The notes under the pieces are model-generated. The model had not been told where the DNA came from and ran no database searches. It saw only the letters and a program-made list of their open reading frames with translations. This document shows positions 37,751-48,190 of a stretch of 64,000 bases of DNA, piece by piece. The position numbers were made by a program, and so were the translations under genes. Every line of letters starts with the position of its first letter. Positions within the stretch are counted from its first letter, which is position 1. This stretch comes from Cruorifilaria tuberocauda (Eukaryota; Nematoda; Chromadorea; Rhabditida; Onchocercidae), in the NCBI GenBank assembly GCA_013365365.1, contig JABVXU010000008.1, positions 62,001-126,000 of the forward strand, read 5' to 3'.

Positions 37751-39229
37751 AGTGATCCTGCGAAGAATAAAGTATCATCATATCTAATGATCCATACACT
37801 TAATCGCCTTATTTTTTCATTTATTAGCAGCAATAGCAAATTCACTTCATGATATAACGACGAGAAAAAATTGCCAACTTTTTAGTTAATGTGAAGAAAG
37901 GATATGACGCTATATTGGAAAGCCTCTATTGTCGATTTGTTTTCGTTATATTATTTGCTCAACAAGTCAACATTTCATCTATCTGCTAGTTTCCCATGTT
38001 TACTCTAATGGCTGATAATAATAGATTAATTTGATCATTTCACGTAATACGTTGTGCTTACAGAAACAAAAGAAAAAAACGCCAAGGAGACAAGACAATG
38101 AAGGTATAGGGATTGGGAGGGGGGACGAATGACAATGAAGCAAACAAGCCAACCGCGTAATCAACATCAAAACAGCAACAGCAGGTGGAGTAATATCATG
38201 TAATCATGGGTGGTCTTGTTTATTTAGTACAGCAAAATGAACACCGCCCCATTTTACCTATGTGTGTATGTTGTGCTGTGCTGTGCTATCTGCTATTTCC
38301 TGTTTGTCTCCTTTTTTTGCCTCACTTTTTTTCCGCTGCTCCAATAGTGTAGCTGTCACTAGCCGAGACTTCACATCAACCTGCCTGCTGTAAATAACTT
38401 GTTTGCATAACAGAAGAGTTGTGATGATAATAGTAGTGATAATTTTCAATCATAAGAAAGTTCTTGTCTTTATAGAATCATCTATCTCTTTTTATCACCA
38501 GTCTTTTTCAGATGATAATCCTTCAAACGACTGAAAAAAATTGTCATTAAGATTGATAATGAATACCACAAAATCAACAACTACAAAGAGAATCGTGATG
38601 GTAATAATTATGAAGGAGACGTGTCATGTGATGAAGAGTTTCAGTTTCTTCATTATATATCTAAGAATACAAAAAATAATTTTCCTTGTATCCGTAACTA
38701 TTCTAGGCATCATCGCAGTGCTTGTTATTACGCAGAATTGAAGTTAAAAATGTTTTACATACAAAAATGCAATGTGATGCTTGATTTATTTACTCATTTT
38801 ATAATAAGAAGTTGCCATCATCATTCAGTGACAAATCGAGCTTTAAGAAAATTTTTCGTAAATTACCAGTTGAGATAAGTGTCTAGTGAAGCCTAGAATT
38901 GATTAATTTCTCAACTATTTCTGTTCACGATACCGTAGTGATTACTGTTTATTTGTTTGCAATATGTATCAAATCGTAATTACTGTTTATCATAAATTTT
39001 GCAGAAAAAGGTCACGTATAGCTATATCTGATGTACGTTCTTATCGTCAGATACGTATTATTGTGAAATTTTTTCCCATTGATAAATTTCTAATCATCTC
39101 TTCTGATAAGGTGATGGTTTTTCGATTTTTAAGGATTCAGTTTCTACTGTTTTAATCATTTTGCTCCATACTCTGCGTCTGTCAACTGTTCAGCTGTCCA
39201 CATAGTAATTGAAACTCTCAACTTGAACT

Positions 39230-40400
39230 TTTTGTTATGAAAGAAGATTTTGACTGCAGAGGTCAAATAGCATCACGTCTTTCCAAGCCTTATCATCGTC
39301 ATTCTGCTCATCAACAAAATTCTTTTCATTGTTTGAATAATTGATCCTTTCTTCTGTTTCGAAATGAAATATATTTATTGCATGATTCTTCGGATTTTTC
39401 CTGAACAGCAAGTATTTGAATATAATTATTCCCTCTCTGTTTTCCTATTTGATCTCCCAGATAAAGTTGACGCCACCGTGCTTATCCTTACTTTCAAGTT
39501 AGATTGCAGTTTTTATTTGATGACTTTTGCAAGATCTATTTAAAATAGAGCTCCACTTTTCAATTTTTACCAGGCTGTTTTCTTCTGAAACAGCGCATTA
39601 TCAACATTCTTTGCTCCAGTGCTCATTTTGACAAAATATGCTTTAAATTCTTTACGATTCTTCGAATCAAAATTACAATTGTTATTAAGGCAGGCATTTT
39701 CATTGGACTTTTCTTAAAATTTTTCTACATTTTTCAGTGTTTTTTAAATATTTCTCTAAATTTTGATCCATTAATGAGAGCTTTTCCTGACCGCATGTAG
39801 TTGATGGTTTAGGGTCTTTGGATCTTCAAACCTACTTTTCAGTACTTCCTCAGTGGCCTGATAATTTTACGGTGAGTTTCACCATCCAAGGAAGAAAATA
39901 AAATAGCTAACTTTGTTGGGAATAAGTTGGTTATCTATGACGGTTTGGGAATCATTGAAAAATTTCGGCTACTGTTTAAAGCTTCTTTCCAATACATTCA
40001 AAAAACTGGCACTTATCCTACGAGGCTTTCAGTTGTTTGTTCAAATTGTTGAAATGCATTTGCAGGCATATCTTATCAAGTTCACCAATTTTCTGATGCT
40101 ACCTCAATAGGATTGATCCTTTTCTAACTAATGACATCAAACTATTCTAAATTCATTAATTCCTGATCAAACAAGAGAGGAGCACCTTCCTTTACTTTTC
40201 CAGCCAGCAAAACTAGCAATTTCGGTCGTTGACGAAAAGATTGTCTCCTCTATCTCAAACTGTATCTTCCTTAAATATCTACAAAGATTCAACTTCATAA
40301 CGATTCAGAGAAAGTTGGGGAATATCTACCGATGCAGGATTTTGCACCTTGTTACTTGTTCCGCTACACCCCCGGTAATCTTTGCTTTTTGCAACATTTT
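39230..40400 (-). mobile_element. Possible decayed BEL/Pao-type retroelement fragment
   Basis: On the minus strand a zinc-knuckle-like CQNEHWSKEC followed by SEENSLVKI can be read at about 39640-39560. About 100 codons further on a protease-like VMLFDLCSQNLLS appears near 39285-39240. The order and spacing resemble gag-pol of BEL/Pao elements, and the strand is the same. The frame is broken by many stops, and neither a reverse transcriptase nor LTRs were recognised. This rests on weak motif resemblance only. Confidence 0.2.
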
Positions 40401-43400
40401 GCTTTGTTATTTGAAATGAAATGATGACAAGTCACATCTACTGTGGGTTGATTGCATACAAGTTGTGCCAGGTTGGGAAGTGCATCTCCTTGCAGGAACA
40501 CATAAAGCATTAATAGAATAATATGACAAAACTTGCAGGTATTTTATTCCCATCAAATCTGCTTTCATTAATTACATTCAAATTCAATGACACTCTTCAA
40601 TACATCACTCTGCATACATTGTTTTTTTAATCCAATTCCCAGCTTGGAACTGAGACGAAATATTCGCGATAAGATTATCTCACGATTCTGGAAAGAACTT
40701 ATATATAGTATTATCTTAAACTCTTATAGTATATTCTAAACAGTAATTAGTCCAAGTATACTCTTTCGTTATCATAGATTTTTCTTCTTGTCTGCGCTCA
40801 TATTTTGAAAATTGTTATAATTTACTTTTGAGGTGTCATATATTTCAAGAGTTTCAGTGTCTCATTGCTTCTTATTACCATTTCTGTCGTTAAACAGTAA
40901 TGTTTTTGGTTCTTGGATGTTTTCATTCTTCCTGAAATTCAAAACGATTAAAGTTAATTTGCATTAGCTGAGTTTTGTTTTTTCTATAATAATCTTGCAG
41001 AAGGAATATTTACCAGTATATAGTTGGTGATGCATGAGGAAGGGAAATAAGGGTCTAGATGTATAGAGATATAATCATAGTATCTTTGATATCATGAAAA
41101 ATCAGATGCATAGAAGCACTGCAAACTGGATACAGAAATACTGAAATATGGGACGATTCACTACATCAACCACTGAACGTTTCAATCCAAATAATCAATT
41201 AATCAATTACGTTTAGTGCAAATGTTATTATACGAGTTTATTTTATTTTTCAGTAATATTAATGGACCTCTTGAAAAGTAAAGAGCAATTCAACCAATTG
41301 GTCTTGTCACAGCAATGAAAAAAAGTGGTAAAGAAAATCTGGTAGAAAACTGAAATATCCCAATCGAGCCGCCTAATACTTATATATTAAACCGAAAACT
41401 TCCATTTTATCTCGATAAATATAGAGATGATTAAAGGCTTTTGCAGTTAATGAAAAATCATTGTAATTGGAAGGCTTGAAAATCAAAAACTAACCTTTTA
41501 AGGTGCTTCAGAAACAGATTTATCCCGCTACAAAACTTCAGAATTCTAGCCTACTTGGACAAGAATGAAACCTTCTATCAAACATTTCTAAAAAGAAACT
41601 GAATATTTATTTGTCACTAGAAAGTAGATGATAAATCGAACAACTCTCCTAAAATACAATTTCTTTTGCTTCCACTTCCTTTGGGATTAATTAACTTCAA
41701 GTTATGATAACAAAGAAATAAGATTCCAATTATTTTTCAGATAAACTCCCAAATATTCGGCTGTATGAAATCTAAGAAAATAAAAAAAACGTGTGGACGC
41801 GAAATAAAAAAGCTGAAGAAATCCTACTGTTTAATAAGGTAGTAGAAACAGAAACTTATCATTTCCTCCGTTATTCTAATGGTTTACTATTCGTCGAAAA
41901 ACAAAAAAAAATACGATTTTAACTTTCATGAATAAACATGAGGACATGTTGCTAATCGGATGAAGAAAGATATAATTACCTATCAATAACTGAGTAATAG
42001 GAAAAAACTTTTGAGATGAAATTTAAAGCTGAAGGCGAAGAACAAAGTGTTTGAAATATGAAAAATCAAAGGTATCAAAAATAAAATCTCTATGATTAAA
42101 CAAAGACGAAAATAGATTGGTTTTTCTTTGCATCGATTATCGTGACAATAGTAAGAATTGAAGCGATTAGAAATTAGGTGCTGATTTCTCCATGTGCCAA
42201 CATTACAGATTCAGGTAAAAGGTCACTTTCGTGCAAAGTTAATACTACAAGAGATTGGTCGGATTAGTTTTTACCGAAAGCCACTAGAAAGAAGGATAAT
42301 AGCGACGAGGTAGCGGATTACAAGCGATGAAAATGACCGTTGAAACCATTGCCAGCGTATTTCCAATCGGTTCAAATCGTTCAAAAATGGGTGCAAAAAA
42401 AGATAATCGCAATCAAATAATGCTTTATCGCCAACTATTTATTACTTTGGAAATTCAGATTTATTTTTCCCAAATTACCAAAGCTGTTGTGCTGTTTCAA
42501 AATCTACTCGGTCACGCCTCGTGTAGTTGTTGTAGGTTAAGTGAACTCTGTTTTCTTTCAATATCTTTGATAAACGGCTCAAGCAGTTTGACCATGAACG
42601 GTAACGTAAGCGCTAATATTTATGCAAATAATAGTGATAAAAACCATTGACACTGGCCGGAACAATGTCTAGTTCAGATTGATTTAGCAGTGTACCGATG
42701 AAATTTGTCGATGACATTGGTAGCTAATTATTCTTTCACATTTATTATAGTAAGATTCTCTTAATACTGTTCCTAACTTTTGAGATTCGCTTGGATCCAC
42801 TCATTTTGAATAACAACTGATGACACATAACGATAAAAGGAGACGCAATTTACCTCTTTTCATTTCGTTATGCAAATGTATCTTTTGAAACATTAAAGCT
42901 TTGATAAGCCAAACTATCATCCAGAATATCATTCATAAGAAATGGTGAGTCAAACGTTGACGGTATAGCACTTGCTCATCAATTGCTTATCATTATAAGT
43001 TGTATTTCGCAGAGAAGTGAAAATTAAGAATACCTGTGGCGTTAGCGGAAGGCAAATTGCTGCTTAAAGGAAATCAGATGTGTGTATATTCAAATCACAA
43101 TCATTCAACTCAATACAACGAATCATCTAGCAATGAAATAAAGAACTTGCAGCTAATGCACTCTGTCAATCAATGTCAAGTTTCCTTCCACTTGGAAAAC
43201 TTCATGGACGTTTACTAAGAAGGGACGAATTCTATCACAGAGAATCACTATAGATGATCAATAAGTTTCTTGTAAAAACCACTCATCTATGACAATCGTG
43301 AATAGCGTATCAACATTTAATGGTTACAATTCTCTTTCATGAAAAGATCTGTTTTATTCTCTAAGTGATTACCACTTACCATACGGGTGGTTCTTCTCAG

Positions 43401-44977
43401 CTATATTATGAGTCATTTCCCCTTATTATTTGCACTAGAAAAATATTGAAATTCTGTTACAATTCATTTAGTCGATATATCCATAATATTACTACACGTG
43501 TTGCCCAGTTATCATTTCATAATACTTTTACCGAGTTATTTCATGTCGAATTGGCTCATGTTTACTTCTTTGCGTGTTCTTCGGTAAAGGTATAGGAGCA
43601 TTACTTTTGTAGAGTTACTTATACAGTAACTCAACGCACATAATTTCTCTGTAAGTTATATGTTGAAAACTGTTTATTTCACTCCAATTCCTGAAATATA
43701 TGGTCAAAAAAACTCCGTGCTCGCGTATGCCTATATCATTCAATTCTTATAGTCTCAAATAAATTTTTTCCGTACTTCATACTAGCAGCTTAATCTTCTA
43801 GTTACTGCTACCACCTTCGCGAAATTAAGCTTGTTCTACTGAATAATACAATTTGCTATTTGACCACTTGCTTGCTAAAGAAATGCATTGACCGAATATA
43901 AACCGATATATAAGCAAATGATTTCATTTTTAAACATGCAACGGATCAATGCTGAATGGATAATAATTTCATACAATCATGTGAATGGATAATAATTTCA
44001 TGACAATCCCAGTTGTCTAATATGCTTAACACATGCAAAATGCATGATATACAACGATATATATATATATATATATAAAATTGTATGTTGTATACCAGCA
44101 CACGGCAATCAGAAATCATATTTTTATAGCTTAATTCATATCTCGTTTTATCCTCTAAAATAAAATTTCTTGTGAGGAAATTACAAAATTGTTAAATAAA
44201 AAATGGTTTCCAGTATCTTATCCTTTTGATTAAATTTACAACATACAATAAAATTGCTCATTACAGAACCATCATGTGTACCATTGAAATATGTTGAACA
44301 AATCTATGCAATGTATGAATATAGAAATCAAAAAAAAATCAAAGAGACGATACATCTTCCCAATTTGTTGCCAGATTGTCAGTTATCAACAAACTCAACA
44401 AAATAAAGCAGTTCCCGCTCACTGGTTCTATTATCCATAAGAATTAATGAAATCAGGTTTTAAAATATATGACATTTTCAATATGTCTAATTTTTTTCAA
44501 TTAGTTCAGCATAGCGCCAATGAAAATGAATTCAGTTAACCTTGTCCTAGCTTTTTCCATATTCAAATGATTTAACAAAATTGATGAGTTACCAAAGAAG
44601 ATGTCCTGAAGTTTAATGAGCTTTTCAACGCCAATATCCTGTTACTTTGATTGAGAAAAGTTGTAGCGAATAACCGATGAATATTCTCGGAATGGTAAAC
44701 GGCTCACAGTTATTAGTGGTTTTGTTTTTCGATGAAATCTTATATCTAATTAACAGTTTCCGCACTTTATCGACTAATAGCATCAAATTGATTGTTGCAC
44801 CGAAAAGTCATTGTATAATGTTCTCTACTCTTTTGCAATGCTCAGAAGAAACTCTTTTCTCCAGCTCTTTGTACCAAAAGTCATTAATTTTAAGATATCC
44901 TCTGGCATCACTTTATTATTTTCATATTACAAAATCCTGCTACTTCCCAATCCAATTATTCGAAATCTCGCTAATAC
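40401..44977. other. Intergenic, middle part of the FoxP/egl-19 gap
   Basis: AT-rich, no supported gene. Open frames of up to 107 codons (for example plus 42327-42650) have no recognisable family and no splice context. A 20-nt direct repeat at 43953-43972 and 43982-44001 (period 29 bp) and an (AT)n run near 44058-44078 flanked by TATACAAC/GTTGTATA inverted halves are the only structures noted. Confidence 0.35.
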
Positions 44978-45023
44978 CATATAGCGAAATTATTCGCTAA
45001 CTGCAGAATAATTTCGCTATATG
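44978..45023. repeat. Perfect inverted repeat, 18-bp arms, 10-nt loop
   Basis: Left arm CATATAGCGAAATTATTC (44978-44995), loop GCTAACTGCA, right arm GAATAATTTCGCTATATG (45006-45023). The arms are exactly complementary. It lies in the intergenic gap with no gene overlapping convincingly. Confidence 0.9.
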
Positions 45024-47459
45024 AACCAATATCTCATTTTTTTAAGGTATTCCTATTTCTTTTCAAATCAGTACTATAGAACATGTAATTGCCTCTCATA
45101 CTCATTTCGTAATTTGAATTTTTTGTTCAAAATAAATCCATTGTTTTGACACATTGGTGAACAACTGAAGGTAGGTTTGTTTCCCATATCTTCTTCCTCT
45201 ACGATTCAAAAAAATTAATTGAGTGATTCAGTGGTCCACCTAGTGATTGAAACTACTTGATCCTTTCCTTAAACGCTCTTGGCATAATAGTTACATCTAT
45301 AAACTGTGCATTTAAAAGATTTGTATCAACTTTTGACATCAGAAGTTTTTACCATTTTTATCGAAAGCTATCAATTCACCATTTTAAAGTGACACTATTA
45401 TTCTATTACCAGATATTGGGATGACATGTTGTGTAAACCATGAATTTCAGTAATTCCGTTTCGGTAAGCCCAAATCAGGTTTTCGATTTTGATTTTTTTC
45501 CAGCTTGTGAATATCTATACTTCTTTTTCTTAATCACAGTGTTAGCTATTTAAATAGATCAAATAGTTTTTGTTGATGTGAAGCACAAGTTTTAGAAATA
45601 CATGTGCATTTTAAATTCCTTCTAGAAAATGCCTTAAAGGATGCAAGGTTAGTAGTGAAAAGGTAAGGTTTTAGATAGGCTTGACCAAGAGGGTGTATTA
45701 TCTGGTCATCTTTATTTTAATACTTTATTGTTAGCAGTGAAAAAAAACTTTATTTTGGAGTCTGACAATCTTTCTTTCTTTCTATTCTTACGTAAGCAAA
45801 CTGCTAACTCCTGTGATAGCTGACACTTTGGATGTACCTCAAACTTGGGTAATTAAACCTTTATTAGAACAAATTTGGCACATACAATATTACAACATTA
45901 CATTAACAATTTAGCAGTATTCTGAAGAGTTTCAGAACAATAACGATATCAGTCAGACCAGAGGAAAAGGAAATTAATTGATTTTACCCTGTGTTAACCA
46001 ACCGCAATCTTTAAGACAAATTGTTAGCAATATTACGAGGCTGGGGCCTTTTTTATCCTGGAGGAGGGAGGATCCTTGTAGTTTGTAGATTACAAAACCG
46101 CATAATTTGACCTTATGACATTAATGAAAATATAGAGGAGTTATAGTGACAAGGCTTGTAAAACAGATCATCGACAAAACTTGTAAACAAGAAGCATCCT
46201 ATTAATTTGCAGTGTTACTCCAGAACGAAGGTTTTTGCCCTTCTTCCTTTCTTTACAATTTCAGTGACAGAACTTATAAACAATAAGCAAATAGTATCTT
46301 ACAATAATTAAATCCAGAACAAAGGTTTTGTCATACTTCCTTTCCTCACTTTTTCAACGACAATGGTTGCTAAATATAACTAACTGGATTTTTAACTGCC
46401 TTTTATTTCTAAAGACTTAAGTAGCATTATATTTTGATTTTCATTGTTGCTGCTGCTGAAACTTCATTCACCAGTACTAAAGATGATATCACAGCTTTAG
46501 CAGTAGGGAAAAAAGAAAAAGAAGAGTCTGATGAAGTCTGATGAGCTTTGGACTTTTCGGTTGATTTGTTTCCGTTATCTTTATTTCGTTATTCAAAACA
46601 TTGTTATTTGGTGAATAAAGAAAACATTAAAAACTATTTTTGTGTTTCTTGACAACCATCTTGACAAGTTTAATACCAGATAGAACTGGTTTCACTGGAC
46701 TGCAAACTAGCGTTTGTTTATACCATAGATATTTGCTGAATTCGCTACCCCAGTATATCAATTTTATCAGTTCCTTTACATAATTAGAAATGGATAAAGA
46801 AGATGGCTGGTATGTTTCGTAGTACTTGTAGCATGATGAGGTGGTACTATCTTGTTTTTGGTATGGCTGAGTTCAGTTCAAATGAACTACAAGAAAACTT
46901 GTTTGAGTTTGTGGGTTTTGGGTGAAGTCCCAGTTTGAACCTGCGTTGTTTGGTATGGAAAGAAGATTAAGACGCGGTATGATGGATGAAGTTGTCTATT
47001 ATACTAATAATATAATTTAATTTAAAACCGTGGGCGCTACAAGTGTTGTAGTTATTTCCGTCATGAATTGATAATATTCATTGATGATAGGATTGTGTTG
47101 TGACTTCACTCAAGTGTGAGCTGAAATAATTTATGAACTCGCATTTCAAGTTGGTGAGATTTATAAGTGAATTCAGAAATCACGTCCAAATTGCTCTGTA
47201 AGTGAAGCGATAACAGATGTGGCGTCAGTTAGTTTGAAATGTTTTGCTGATATGTAAATTTTTGTTACTTGATTTGGATAGTAAAGTAAATGATTGTCAT
47301 TTAATTGGCATTTTGATAAAAGAACAGTGAGATGAAGTAGTGCTGTGATTTAAGAGATCATACTGTTCCCTGCATTAATTCATGTTGCTTTATTGGTTTA
47401 TCGCTTTATTTGATGGGATGCTTAAGAAATATGTAAATTATAACTAGATTGAAGGATGT
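45024..47459. other. Intergenic, AT-rich
   Basis: Apart from the SL1 copy, no gene or ordered structure was recognised. A small tandem GTCTGATGAA repeat lies near 46528-46550. Confidence 0.35.
45838..45859 (-). ncRNA. Exact SL1 spliced-leader sequence (SL RNA pseudogene or retroposed leader)
   Basis: The minus strand carries the full 22-nt nematode SL1, beginning GGTTTAATTACCC at 45859 and ending AAGTTTGAG at 45838, without mismatch. It is followed at once by GTACATCC, so the leader/GT donor junction of an SL RNA gene is present. Downstream I could not find the Sm-site (AATTTTTGG-like) or the usual three stem-loops, and no 5S rRNA gene is nearby. It is probably an SL RNA pseudogene, or a leader copied in from a trans-spliced transcript. 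A functional SL RNA gene is not excluded. Confidence 0.6.
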
Positions 47460-48190
47460 AATAACAGCTGGGAATAAGAGCCTGGAGAACTGGCTGTGCT
47501 AAGGACTGCAAGCAGCGATCGCCGTCACCACTAGCGATGCTGGTGAAGAAGCAGTGAAGGGTAGAAGAAAACAGAAGATACTCGTGGGGGAGTGCAAGAT
47601 CGTTGTCATATCTCTCGAGCGCCGCTGGTTAATGAAAGGAGGCCGGCCTCATGGCTATTTGGCTAGTGCTTGTGCCGCCGGGGGTCGCTTTGGTTTGAAG
47701 GGAAAATGTTGGAAAGAGGTGTCTGAATGAGTGGCTAGCTGTAGTCCTGGATAGCACAGATAAGCTAGTTAGCTGGAAGTAAGCTTAGCACGACATATGA
47801 ACGCAGACTTGCAGCACAATGACAACAGCAGCGGAGGGAAATCGGGCGAGAAGAGTGTTGCTGTTACTTCAGTATACTTTCTGGGATATCATAGACATGC
47901 CATGGAATCGAGTTTTTAGTATTGATGAGGAGAGCTCGTCTTGTTAGCTTTATGCTAGAAGTGCTGCTTGCTACTACAACTACTGCTTCATTGCTACTAC
48001 TACTAATCGTGCTGTTCCCTGACAAATCAATAGTTAAGGGTGAGAGTTTGCGTTGCACCGCTGGATAAGCTCGTTGATGGAAGAAACTGTTCCTCGAGAA
48101 CAAATGAACTAGCCCCTTCTGCATGTCGGGTAAGAGTATCTGTTTTAACTCTTTATTACCGCCTATTTCACTATTTTCGTACATGTAAGA
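47460..48190. promoter_or_regulatory. GC-rich island, candidate distal promoter or leader exon
   Basis: A roughly 0.4-0.7 kb block much richer in G+C and CpG than the flanks (GCGATCGCCGTCACC, GAGCGCCGCTGG, GCCGCCGGGGGTCGC). It includes the 12-bp palindrome GAGGCCGGCCTC at 47639-47650. It lies 4 kb upstream of the first coding exon found for the calcium channel. A plus ATG at 47820 and a 106-codon minus frame (47864-48184) open here, but neither resembles a known protein. A promoter or 5' leader exon of egl-19, or a distal FoxP leader, is the simplest reading. Confidence 0.35.

Larger units (their letters stand above)
35961..39200. other. Intergenic, left part of the 17-kb FoxP/egl-19 gap
   Basis: AT-rich DNA with several microsatellites, annotated separately, and further TGTTTAC/GTAAACA sites at 36386, 37179 and 37997. 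No open frame has recognisable similarity. Confidence 0.4.

Noticed and set aside
37502..37852. Poly-Ser (plus) and poly-Glu/poly-Arg (minus) open reading frames
   Set aside because: They are six-frame translations of the CTC microsatellite and have no gene context.
44677..45000. 107-codon plus-strand frame ending in the palindrome
   Set aside because: Composition and lack of similarity match random AT-rich sequence.
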